Positions 38,327 to 50,871 of a DNA stretch of 64,000 nt are shown here, one piece after another. Below the pieces are notes generated by a model. The model was given only the letters and a program-made list of their open reading frames with translations, was not told the origin of the DNA and did no database searches. Where the stretch lies: assembly GCA_034620365.1 (NCBI GenBank), contig JAQGEQ010000043.1, positions 1,054,001 through 1,118,000 of the forward strand, given 5' to 3'. This DNA is from Pegea sp. RAD2-039. Lineage: Eukaryota > Chordata > Thaliacea > Salpida > Salpidae. A program made the position numbers and the translations under genes. The number at the start of each line of letters is the position of its first letter. The first letter of the stretch is position 1.

Positions 38327-40349
38327 ATGTTCACATTGGGGCAAGAGCATATTTTAGAAGAGGCCTCGAAGCCACAAGCAGTGATGTTCACTGCTGGAGC
38401 TGTTCCTATTATCAATAAAAAAGGTAATATATTCTTTTAAACTCATTATTTTATATTTTTGTCATAATAGTTGAAACTGAAGTATACAAGTTTTTCAAAG
38501 TATGATCAAATATATTTTAGATTACTCTTAATGATTTTTTATTATGAATGATACAAGTTTTAAAAGATATTACAGAAACCATATTATTTGAAACCTTCCT
38601 TTATTTTCTGCATTTCTGGAACAAATTGATCACGTGAATAAATTCATCTTTACACAGGTGAGGTTTCCATGGAAAAAGTACATGTGAAGCGGTATGTGGC
38701 AGGCAAGAGGCCTGATTGGGCATCGGACGGCGAATCTTCTTCAGATGACGAAGTTCAAGTAAAACGAGACTTCTTGATGATGTAGTTACTAGCTATGACG
38801 TCACACAGCTAAAAAAACAAGTAGAAAAGAGCGCCGAAGAAGGAGCAGAAGAAGCTAATTTAGAACACATCTATGCAACTGGTAACGATAGAAGATTACT
38901 GCGACTTCGACAACATCTCGATACCAACATCGATATTGACGAAAAGTGAGCTGTCACGTGACTTGGTTGTTTGTGAAATGGACATCATTCAGGCTGCGAC
39001 GTCGACGAACTCATGAAGAAGAAGTTGAAGTCTCAGAAGAAGTTGAAAAAGAAGAAGTTGAAGTTGAAGAAAAGATGGAAGTTGAACGTCCATCTCGCGT
39101 CACTGCTCCGGCGATTGGCGATGAAAGCAGTGATGAAGATGAGTTAGATGATGAAGAGATCGAACGTCGGCGTGAACAACTTCGTTTACGCGCTCGTGAG
39201 CGAGTTAATCAAGAAGAGGAGCTGCTGGCACTTCCAGAACCTCTTGAAGAAGAAACTAATCAAGTTGAAGAAGAAGAGTTCACGACAACTGATGAGGACT
39301 TCTCAGAGTCAGATGATGAAGGGGAGGGTCAGAGGTTGAAACCGGTATTTGTGCGCAAGTCAGTTGATCACGTGTTCGGGCTAACAGTCACGTGACTTGA
39401 TTATACTCCAGGAAAGATCGAAGAACGATCCAAGAACGCGAAAAAGAGGAAGAACGTCAACGCGAATTAGCGGAAGAAGCAAAGAAGCTTGCAGAAGAAC
39501 GACGTAAAGACACAATTCGAGTGAGTGTGCGTCTTCTTGTGATCATCGCGACTTAAGTTCACTTGCAGATAATTGAGTTGGAGACTCGCGCTGAAATTGA
39601 ATCTCGCGTCGTCGTTGACTCACAAAGCGCCTTGGAGGTGGCGCTACAGAGCGTGGACTCTGATGATGCCAACGACGAAGCTGAGTACGAAGGCTGGAAG
39701 CTTCGCGAGCTTAAACGCGTCAAACGAGATCGTGAAGAACGCGAAATGTAAGTGTGATGACGTAGTGATGACGTCACGATGACGAGATGCATTGCAGGAA
39801 GCAGAAGGAAAGAGAAGAAGTGGAACGATTAAATGCAATGACGCCAGAAGAGCGAGAAGCCGCGCTTAGAAACAACCCGCGTAAAGTAACCAATGAGAAG
39901 GCAAAAGGCAAATACAAGTTCCTGCAGAAATATTATCACCGCGGAGCCTTCTTCATGGTTAGTATCGTTGTTAGTGGTGCTGATGACGTCATCACGTCTC
40001 GTTGTAGGAGAAAGATGAAGATATTTACTCTCGCAATTTTGCTGAACCTACTCTTGATGATCATTTCGATAAAACAATTCTTCCTAAAGTGATGCAGGTC
40101 AGTTTAAGCTCTCTATCTGCTCTTCTACTCTTCAACGCTCTTTTGTGACAGGTGAAAAACTTCGGGCGATCAGGACGCACTAAATATACTCATCTGGTCG
40201 ATCAAGACACAACTAACTTTGATTCACCCTGGGCCGTTGATTCCGCTTCATCTAGTAAATTTATGGAAGAAAGAGGAGGAGGCATGAGGCAAGTGTTTGC
40301 GAGACCCAGTAATACTAAAAGGAAACCAGCAAATCAGAAACCTCAATAA
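38327..40349 (+). CDS. MFAP1: MFAP1-like spliceosome component, 9 exons, 478 aa
   Basis: Exons: 38327-38423, 38658-38758, 38809-38945, 38993-39358, 39412-39520, 39569-39747, 39798-39957, 40008-40097, 40152-40349. All joins keep frame. The protein is highly charged and follows the family throughout: [31 protein letters not shown], acidic stretches, [75 protein letters not shown] and [24 protein letters not shown]1 is a nuclear pre-mRNA splicing factor associated with the B-complex tri-snRNP; its name, from an extracellular-matrix screen, is historical. Seven of the eight introns are only 47-54 bp, several carrying TGACGTCA or TCACGTGA palindromes. At 478 aa it is somewhat longer than the human protein because of a larger acidic segment in exon 4. 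Confidence 0.96.
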
Positions 40350-40644
40350 TTGGTCAATTTTGTTCACTTGGAGTGATGATGTCAGAACTTTGATATCCTT
40401 CTCTGAACATTTAGTAGAAGCTGTAGGAGTTGAAATTTATTCAAAGACGTTTTTCAAAAAGCAGTTTTTTCTATTTAACTTGTTTGCAATCGTTAAAAAT
40501 AATCGGTGAAAATAGGACTTGTATACTTTTTTATCTTTACATGAAAATGAAAAACACGAAAAACATTTTGAATCTGCTTTTTACTCCTGAAAGTAGCTCT
40601 TAATAATTTTAAAGTTTAATCTTAGACCAGCTCCTAAGCACATT

Positions 40645-40650
40645 AATAAA
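40645..40650 (+). terminator. Possible MFAP1 polyadenylation signal
   Basis: The first canonical AATAAA after the MFAP1 stop lies about 295 bp downstream. Confidence 0.4.
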
Positions 40651-41091
40651 ATGTTAGAAGTTTTTCAACACCATTTACATCGACCTACAACAGCTGCTGC
40701 CAATAACTAATTCAATAACCACCATGTAAACACGTGGTGATGTCAACCACCAGCCCTCCTGTGGGTTCATTTGCAAATCTCAAAATTACTCAATTTTGTT
40801 GCCGATAGAATATAAACTAAAGTAAATATATTTTTGAATGTATTTCAAAACATGGTATGTTTTATTTCATTTATTATTTTAATTTTCTTCATTTCCTTGT
40901 TAAAGCCTTTGAACAAAGCCTTGTGGAACAGTTTTATTTTATACAAACGTGTAACGATATTTTCACAGTTTTCATAAAAAAAAAAGTTATTGCAAGGACC
41001 AGAAACTTATTTAGTTTAGTTACTATTATCAGATAGATCCTCTGCTGTTTAGTGTGATTTCCAAGCAGTAGTAACTAATTAAATATATTAT

Positions 41092-42000
41092 TTAATCTTT
41101 TTGATTAATTCTTGATAAATCTTGACATATTTCATTCAAATCCTTTTCAATAGCATCTGACCAACTTCCTAAATCACCCAGTTCCTATAAAAATAGTGAG
41201 ATTTACAACACAAACCTAAAACGTCAATCTAAATTCGTTATTTATAAATTTATACAATAATTAAGCCTCAAAATTCATCAATAAATTTTAAGTTGATAAA
41301 TAAAAACCAATGATAGAACTAGACTAGAGAAACATGTAGCCAACTTTTAAAGCTTCTTGAAACTTGTTAAGATCCGTCATCCAAAGTTGAGAGATCTTCA
41401 TGAACCTATCACTCTCATTTTTCAGCTTTCTCACATCTTTATGTAGTTTTCGCTGATTATTATAGGCTGTAGTAACACTAAATAAAAAAAAATTAAATAG
41501 TTTCTACAAATTAATTGTGATAAACAAAACTACACTAACGTCTGAGTAATTAGAAACTAATTCTAAAATGTATTTACATTTATGATAAAATTGTTTCAAC
41601 TTTGATAAAATATGTAATGAAAAAATAACTTTTTTGTACCATAAATATGTAATTTATTTACTATTTTATGCATAGCATTATTTTTTATGTTCTACTATAT
41701 ATAATAGATTTCTGCATAAAAATACTTTACATTAAAAATAGAATGGTAACAAAAATTATATGAAAAGTTACGTACATATAATTGGTAACATACAAATAAC
41801 ATATATAGCAACATTTCTATGATAAAAGATAACATTAGAATTATATATAAAATTGATCAAACTAACTTTCTATTTGCTCGATCTAAATATCTTTCGTTAA
41901 AATTATGAAGAGCTTTTATAGCTGCTTGACGTTTTCTTTCAATTTCGATACTACTGTCTTCACGATTCTTGCGATGATTTTTTAGCATTGATGCCAGCAT
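41092..42000 (-). CDS. BLOC1S1: BLOC1S1 (BLOC-1/BORC subunit 1), 3 exons, 119 aa
   Basis: Exons: 42000-41867, 41477-41345, 41184-41092. The product is a small, mostly helical protein starting MLASMLKNHRKNREDSS, with ERKRQAAIKALHNF, VTTAYNNQRKLHKDVRKL, FMKISQLWMTDLNKFQEALK and ELGDLGSWSDAIEKDL, matching the whole length of the BLOC1S1/GCN5L1 family. The subunit is shared by BLOC-1 (biogenesis of lysosome-related organelles) and BORC (lysosome positioning), and has been linked to mitochondrial protein acetylation. The gene is tail to tail with MFAP1. An acceptor-like ATTTAG lies 9 bp before the start. The ATG at 42000 is preferred over a second in-frame ATG four codons later because family members begin in the same way. 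Confidence 0.93.
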
Positions 42001-42639
42001 TTTGATATACTAAATGCGGTAAACGATAAGTTTAAACAGTTAAGTTCTTCAAAGTTTTATAGATTGTTTAGAAAAATATTTCATTTAAAATTTATAACTT
42101 AAAGAATATATGCTAACAAGTTTAAAACCGCAAAAAGTCTCATTCGAATAAATAAAACGATAGTACAATATTGATAACAAACTAACACCAAATAACTATG
42201 TAACTTTATGGGAATTCCCCATAATGAAGATTAAGAAAGTTCAACTTGTATTAAAATAATTAAGTGAACTGATTTAAAGGTAGGGTAATCTAATTAGCTA
42301 TTTTAATATAATTCTTTTTTAGTTACAATCAGAAGCATAAATTACTTTACAATCTGACAGAACTACATTTTCTTCATCAATTACAGTATACAAAAGATTA
42401 AAAACATTTTTTCAAATTAGGTTTTGAAACTCTAAATATTATTTATGTGCAAAAATATCTGTCAGAATTTTGTTAAGTTTATTAGTCAAAACTATCTTAA
42501 AAATCAGTGCACCATGACACTTTTTGTTTACCGTTAAAAGTAGATGTTGTAACAGCTAAAACACGTTTACAATTAATTTCATTGTAGTGTTTAATAATAT
42601 AATATGATATTATCATGAGTCAAAGAAAAGTCCATTAGA
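42001..42639. other. Intergenic region upstream of BLOC1S1
   Basis: AT-rich; no gene or repeat recognised. Confidence 0.4.
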
Positions 42640-43190
42640 CCTAGGGTAAAAGGGCCTTGTTAATCTGTTCTATGATAACATTTCTAAAATACGCAAAATT
42701 CCAAACTTAAAGCCAGAGTCGGATCCTCGTAGGCAGTTTATCACTGTTGTCAGTGTCGTTTAGGCAGATCCTGCAACACCAACTGGACTTGGCCGCATCA
42801 GTCCTCCTATTCCGCTGCATACGTTGATTGTGGAATCCTTTTGTATGGGCAGCAACTAGATCTCCATAATTTCAACCCTGCTGACAGCATAGCCGTTTTT
42901 GGCCAGATGGTCATACTCTTAAAATACTATTATGATGGTAGAATTTTTTCTATAGCTACTAGTACTATGTTAAACTGTGATTTTTTTCTTTCTTATATAG
43001 CTAAGATTCTATATAATTATTCACTGTTATATGCTTTGAGTACTACTGAAATGTCATGTGTTACATCTTTCGCTTTCTATATTTCTAACTTAATTAATTA
43101 GGTATCATTTGTGAGAGCATGTGTTAGCGGGAGGTGTTGTTATCATGAACCCTCCTTCGCATTCATTGAAATAAATAAAGAAAAAAGTAT
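42640..43190 (+). mobile_element. Composite repeat: unknown coding module followed by LINE 3' tail
   Basis: The first part (about 42720-42920) is the same module as on the minus strand at 30840-31055. From about 42965 the sequence is the tail also present at about 4975-5200, 58575-58800 (minus) and 10812-10960 (minus), ending with an AAATAAAT run near 43175. A single open frame (42841-43101) spans the junction. The module shows frameshifts relative to its other copy, so the element is probably inactive. Confidence 0.6.
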
Positions 43191-44465
43191 TATAAGTAAA
43201 TATTTCCACTTTATTTTAGTCTTAACACTAACCAATTAAATTTATAAATCTATGATAAAAGTAATTTCTAGATTTTATCTTCTATTATAGTTTAAAAATT
43301 AAATTTTTTGTTTTATTTTTTACTTTTAATCATTAGAAAAGATCATATTTACCCAAGATGGTTTAAAATAGCATTTTTGTTTTCTTATACGCTAGACGGA
43401 GCTGTTACTTTAATAACATTTTGTATATTTCTAGGTATGCGTTGTTACTGAGTTGGTAAAATTTCTTTTTCCAAGTTCTAGAATTTTATTATCTACTTTT
43501 TAAAGTTTTCTTAGCTATATCTTTCATTGCTGTTAAATCTATTTTTATTATTATCAATTTTTTTTTTATAAAACTAGTATTAAAGAAAATTAATACCCAA
43601 TTTAAAACTTAACCTTATTTAGACAAAGAATATTAAATATTGTGTGTGGTGGTATATATTTTTTGTTAATCATTAATATAATTAATTTGCTGCTCTGATT
43701 ATTTGATCCCGAAATTTTGCAGAAAAATTGTTTTGATGTGATTTAAAGTTATCAGACTTCCCAAAAACTGGTAGAAATATCTAGCTACTAATTTAAAGTG
43801 TTTGTAAGATTTATTTTTTATTAAGTTTTATCTCTACTTCAAAAATATTAGTGATAAATTTATTGAATTGTAATAATTACTTTGCTTATGTGATTTGTTA
43901 AGAGCTTTGTTTATTAATTATGCTTTTATTTTATTAAAATTTTTGTTATTTTTTCTTTGATTTATTTTTGGTAAAGTTTTTTATTAAATACATGGCTTTG
44001 TTTAACTAACATTTAGCTTTTCTGAAAATAGTCAGTAAATTACTTGTTATATAGTTATAAAAAATGTATCAAGTATTAGATGTCTACATATAAATGTTTT
44101 ACATTTAAGTATAGTAATTAAATCCAAATAAATTATAAAGTCAGAAAATAATTTTTAGATTTTTGAAAAATAATATTCTTGATTGTATCTTGTTTACTTT
44201 GAAACTAGTCAAAAATGTAATTTTTATAAAAACTAAAGTATTGATTAGCTGAAAACTTTGCTTATATCATTTCTATCAATTCTCAAACTGCTTGCTATTT
44301 GAGGCTCATAAATCATAATAAAATATTAATTGGTAGAAACAAAACTATCTTGCAAACATTTGCAGCTTTTAGTTGAAGCATTTTCTGTTTGTTGAAGTTT
44401 GTTTTTTGTTACAGCTGAGCTTTATACACATGTTGGAAAATTTGCTAGAAACTTTTCAAAGAAAC
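43191..44465. other. AT-rich intergenic region upstream of ARGLU1
   Basis: T-rich sequence with no recognised gene. A good acceptor-like TTTGTTACAG ends at about 44414, 51 bp before the ARGLU1 start, so an untranslated exon or a trans-splice site is likely there. Confidence 0.45.
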
Positions 44466-47099
44466 ATGACTAAGTCTCGAAGTGGTAGTCCAGCTGAGAC
44501 TCACAAAAAACACTCAAAGAGTAAAAAGTTTAAAAATCATGAACGTCGCTCATCTAGACATAGATCCCGATCACGAGACAGTGAAAGAAGATCGCGCAGA
44601 AGATCACATGAACGATCTTCAAAGTATCGCCGAAGTAGATCTCCAAGTGAAGAAAGAATTGACATCTTTGGACGAGCCGTCAGTCGCAGGAACACTCTCG
44701 AAGTAAAAATGAGGAAAGAAGAAGAAGAACTAAAGAGCGCGATTGAGAAGCAACGCTTGATGTGAGTGATATGATGTTTGTAAGCGGATAGGTAAATTGT
44801 TGCTTGTAGTCAGAAGAAAGAACTGGAGGAGAGAATGATCGAAGAACGAGCCGCCAAACGTCTTAAGGAGCTTGTTGAAAGAAGAGTCGAAGAAGAGTTG
44901 GAAAAGAGGAAAGATGAAATTGAGAAGGAGGTAAAAATCTGTTTGCAAATATTTCTTTCTAAATCATCTGATCATTTGCTGCTAGCTAATATTTCACTTT
45001 TTATAAAAGTACCCACACCGCGTTATAGTATAACGCTGCTAGATGCAAGCAAATCCTCAGCACCCTCAACCACTGAGCACAAGATTTGTATTTGTGTCAA
45101 GTTTTTTCAAATTTGATGGTCAAGGAACTTTGTGGGCAACGATGCTCTTAAACTGGATGTTTGTACCAAAGAGATTCAAACCAGTTTTTCAGCTGGGGTT
45201 GAAAACTAGAAATCCTGCCAACGGGCACTTGATGAAGATCAAGTGAAATACTTTCCAAATTACTGTGACATTATCTGATTTAAATTGTCTTTTTTGGATT
45301 ACAAGAAAAAGTCTTGAACTTAATAGTTATCAACTTGTGAGTTTGTAGTTGTTCTTAGAAAACTACTTACTAGGTTTTGTATTCAACTATATACTACAAT
45401 TATTTATTTATTTTTATTGTTGTAAAATTGATGTAAACATTTTCTAGGTCATTCGAAGGGTCGAAGAAGTAAAAAGAGTGATGGAAAAACAGATGCTTGA
45501 AGAGTTAGAACGACAAAAGCAAGCTGAGATAATAGCTAGACAAAAAAAAGAGGTTACTACTATTTTATCAGTATAATGCGTTTTGTTTTGATACACTTAA
45601 GGTAAATCTATTTATTTTTGATAAAACTACATCAAATGCATAACTGTGACAGGAAAGAAAAAAAAATCATTAAATCTTTATGAAGTATGCAAATAAACAA
45701 AACAATTTTATTGAAAGTTAGTTACAAACTTTAACTGGCCGTAATCTTTAATTTAAATAGCAGCAATTTTTACAAGTCTTTTTGTAGTTGTAAGTTTTGA
45801 TGCACTAAATAGTTCATTATTTATTTTTCAATTTTATAAGTCTCTCATTATTCTCTTTCTTTTTTTGCTTAGTTTAACTAGATTGTGTTACTATGTATGA
45901 TGACGTAAGTCTTATAGCGTTTTTCAATGAGTAATATCTTGACGAAATGAACTTTATAATCATCATTAAGAAAATACTGTTGAAGTTAAATGGTTGTTTC
46001 TCAATTTTGTTATTCTTAATTGTAATGTACTATTTACAAATAAATCTTTAAAAACTTCTTCAAACGATTTGATCATGGAAATTATGAAGATTTTAATCGA
46101 CAAAAAGTTTAGTTTGTCAAACTCGAGCCTTTAAATGCTTAATATTTGACCAAGCATAGGCTGCCACCATTTATTAGTAGTTTCTAAAATAGTTTTATTT
46201 TTTATTAAAATTTTACAATTTTATGTGAACTTTTGGGAAAGCAGCTTTAAAGAGTATATTTACCACTACCAACTTTCAAGATGAATTTCTACTTTCAATT
46301 TTACTTATTATCATTTAAAACATATTTCTTTGTCACACCAACCTGATAGAGTTCTCCTGATGATCTTTTTGGAATATTTAGATTTATCTAGAATAAAATC
46401 TTGACACGCATATAAAAAGAAACAGAAATTGTCGACGGGTGAGTAGTTCAATGTATTGATCTCATTATTTTCAAAAAGCATCTACCCCTGGTTGCAATCA
46501 TACCGGCTATCTAGGGTCTGCTAGCCTGTATGCCAGCATATTGTAAACCTTTCTCAGTAAGTTTTAAGTTTATCTACCTCGAAAGTCCATAAACCTTTCA
46601 GTAGGTGTTAACTACTTTGTTAAGTTACTGGTAAATTTTGCGTATTTTTGAACTTCAACTGGTAACAGCATATGGAAGTCGACGGTTTAATCGATTTGTA
46701 ATTGGTTAAAGATAGTGAGTAGCCATTTTTAAACGTTAAGGTGATCGCATAATCTAGATGTGTTTAAAGACTTTCATTTATAAACTTAAACAAATTTAAC
46801 TGATACAGGAAGAAGAGAAAAAGAAAAAGGAAGAACTTGCTGCTATAATGGAAGAAAATGCAAGGAAGATGAAAGAAGCCCAAGCTAAACTAGTAAGCTG
46901 GTCACGTGCTTTGCTCACATATCATCAAATCACCTTTTAGGATGAAGAGCGTTTACAGATGGTCGAAGAGCAGCGACAAATGCACGAGGAACGTCTTAGG
47001 ATGAATGAAGAGCGCAAGAAGCAGTCGCGTCTTGAACAGAATGTGATTTTGGGAAAGAAGAATAGCCGACCCAAACTCTCATTTTCACTTAAGTCTTGA
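44466..47099 (+). CDS. ARGLU1: ARGLU1 (arginine- and glutamate-rich protein 1), 5 exons, 254 aa
   Basis: Exons: 44466-44761, 44810-44930, 45448-45552, 46809-46892, 46941-47099. The N-terminal third is an Arg/Ser-rich domain ([20 protein letters not shown]). A conserved linker follows ([13 protein letters not shown]), and then a long Glu/Arg/Lys helix ([44 protein letters not shown]) ending [12 protein letters not shown], the family signature C-terminus. ARGLU1 is a nuclear splicing modulator that also interacts with Mediator and nuclear receptors. In vertebrates the gene autoregulates through alternative splicing of an internal intron. The 517 bp intron 2 and 1,256 bp intron 3 here are the long ones, but no conserved autoregulatory element was recognised. 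The start was chosen at MTKSRSGSP because upstream in-frame sequence crosses a likely acceptor. Confidence 0.95.
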
Positions 47100-49451
47100 T
47101 TCAATCTCTTATCTTTTACAAACTTTATCATTTTAGTTTCTTATTTGTTCATCTAATTTGTCCAGCTAGGAACTCAAAATCTATACTTTGAAAACTGCTT
47201 CTGCACAAAGCAAGTTTGAAGTTTAGTTTGTCTTTCCTGTTCGACATGTTCTTGTAGCTCCAACTTTCTTTTCATTTCCTAATCTTTAAAATGAAAAAAT
47301 TACTGAAATCTTTTTCTTGGTGGTTAGAGTTTAACGTAGTTTCATGGTCAGTAAGTGATTTGGAATACAATTTGAAATTATGTTCGCTTTGAATAAAAAT
47401 TGTTTTGTTATTTTGTTTTTTATTAAAGTTTGGAAGTTATTGCAATCTAATTTGAAAATGTTGTTAATTTTTATTTAAACATCTTACAATCACTATAGAA
47501 AACTCACAAAACTATTTTTTTACTTTTAAATTATCAAGCTTATAAAATTATTAAAATAATCAAAGTGCATAAAATATTTATATTAGGGCTTATGCGCAGT
47601 TTGGTTCTTTAATTTGCTGTCAGAAGTTAAGATTTAATCAGTTAGTTGTTGATGATGAATCAGAAACTTACCAGTTAACAGCTTCAACAAGTTTCAATAA
47701 AAATTGTTGAAATTTATCACATGACAAGCTTTGCAAGTTTACAATATATTTTGCTATAAACATTTGATGTTTCAATTTGTCACCAAACATTTAATGTCAT
47801 TAGTAAGCTTTGAAATTTTAAGCTTTTTTTCTCGATATTCATCAACTGTAGCTAATTCATCACTTTTTTATTTTTCTTAATTTAAAGTCTTTAAATATAT
47901 TATTTTAAGTACTTTGAGGTATATAAAAATTCTTAACTACCATAGCACTAATTATTTGTTGTAAAGCTTCAATATATTCCAACTAAAAATCAAAATTACA
48001 GCTGAAAGCTAATGATTATGGCAAGATAAAAAGAAATAAACAAATTATTTCAACTGTTGCTCGTGGAAAGACTCTTCTAAGTTGATTTGATAACCAAACG
48101 CAAGATCTGATCAATTAGTTTTGCTGACCAAGAAGCTCTATTTAAAAGTTGTAAATCAATTTAATTTAAACATTTGTATTGAAATATACGTGGGCGAAAA
48201 ACCCAGAGTAACCGATAATAAAATTCTTGTTAAATTGTCAGACAGTTGCAGGAAGATTGATGTCTTCAACAATGGAAATATCAATCTTTATTTATTACCG
48301 AAAACCAAATGAATTACAAAACACATAATTAAATTTAGGTAAAAGTGTTATTCTAGTTTTTATAACTGTTCTATTAACGCTAAAAAGAAATATGCCACCA
48401 AAATTTTGAAGTTGACTTTTTTAAGCCATAAGTGAAAAAAAACGTCAATTTTTGCAATAAAATTAGAATATAACAATGTTAAGAATAATTAAAAATAGGA
48501 TGTTAACACATTTCAGAAGTTAAACCTTTAAAAACTACAACTTCTGTAAAAGGTATATCTATGATTTTCAAAATTTCTTTAATTTGTTTAGTGGAAAATT
48601 CTTAGTTTTTATTCAGTGGTTGATATGACCGTTTTCAATTAATTAAAATATTAAGTTTTAAAAACTAAGGTTTTCCAAGCTACATTTTTTACTTATTATC
48701 TAAATTATGTATAAAAATACCCTTTCGAAACTTTAATAAGTTTTTAATGTCATTTAATTATGAAATTTATTTAAATTTTTTATAATGATCGGAATGAAAT
48801 AAAGTTTAAACTTATTCCTGTTTTCTTGTTAATTTTCATGTAACAAACTGGCAAAAGGACATAATTACTAAATTCATTAAACACGCTACTTTCATATGTC
48901 AGTGTTTCAGTAAATTTGCGAACTTCAACCTCAAGTAATTGTCAATCTCTAACTTATTTATCAATTGCAGCTTAATTATTGGCCATTTTGTTGTTGCACC
49001 AAAAATCCTAATTTAATCTTGTTTTAAATTATATCGACCTTAGCAATATCTCATTTTTTAATTTATATGAAACTTAAAATGATTGCTAAATATATTTTAG
49101 TAATTGATTTATACTAGATATAACTATTGATGAATAATTTTAGTAATTTACTTAATTTATAATAAACTCAGTACTTGATTTAAAGTAATATAATTGATTT
49201 CCATGTGGATAAAAACTTGTTTCTATTATTTTGAATTTAATTAATTTTTTATTGATATTTTAATGTAGTATCTTATTATTCAGTTATATAATAAAACTAC
49301 AAATTAAAACAATTGTCGAAATTGATCATTTTGTTTCTATATTTATTTTTTATTCTTATCTTCAAATTATTTAAAACATAAAGTTTGAATTATTTCTATT
49401 TGAAATTATTTTTTACTTTATGAAAGATGTTTTTAACTTTTTGTTTTCTAG
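47100..49451. other. Intergenic region between ARGLU1 and spermidine synthase
   Basis: The ARGLU1 3' end should be near the AATAAA at 47392-47397. The rest is AT-rich. An open frame at 48121-48312 has no protein-like features. No repeat was recognised. Confidence 0.45.

Positions 49452-50871
<1,420 letters not shown>

Noticed and set aside
45001-45246. Open frame in intron 2 of ARGLU1, considered as a cassette exon
   Set aside because: ARGLU1 is complete without it, the frame does not continue the Glu/Arg helix, and no conserved peptide is seen.
48121-48312. Open frame of 63 codons between ARGLU1 and SRM
   Set aside because: No recognised motif, no splice context and no repeat relationship; the length is within chance for both strands of this region.
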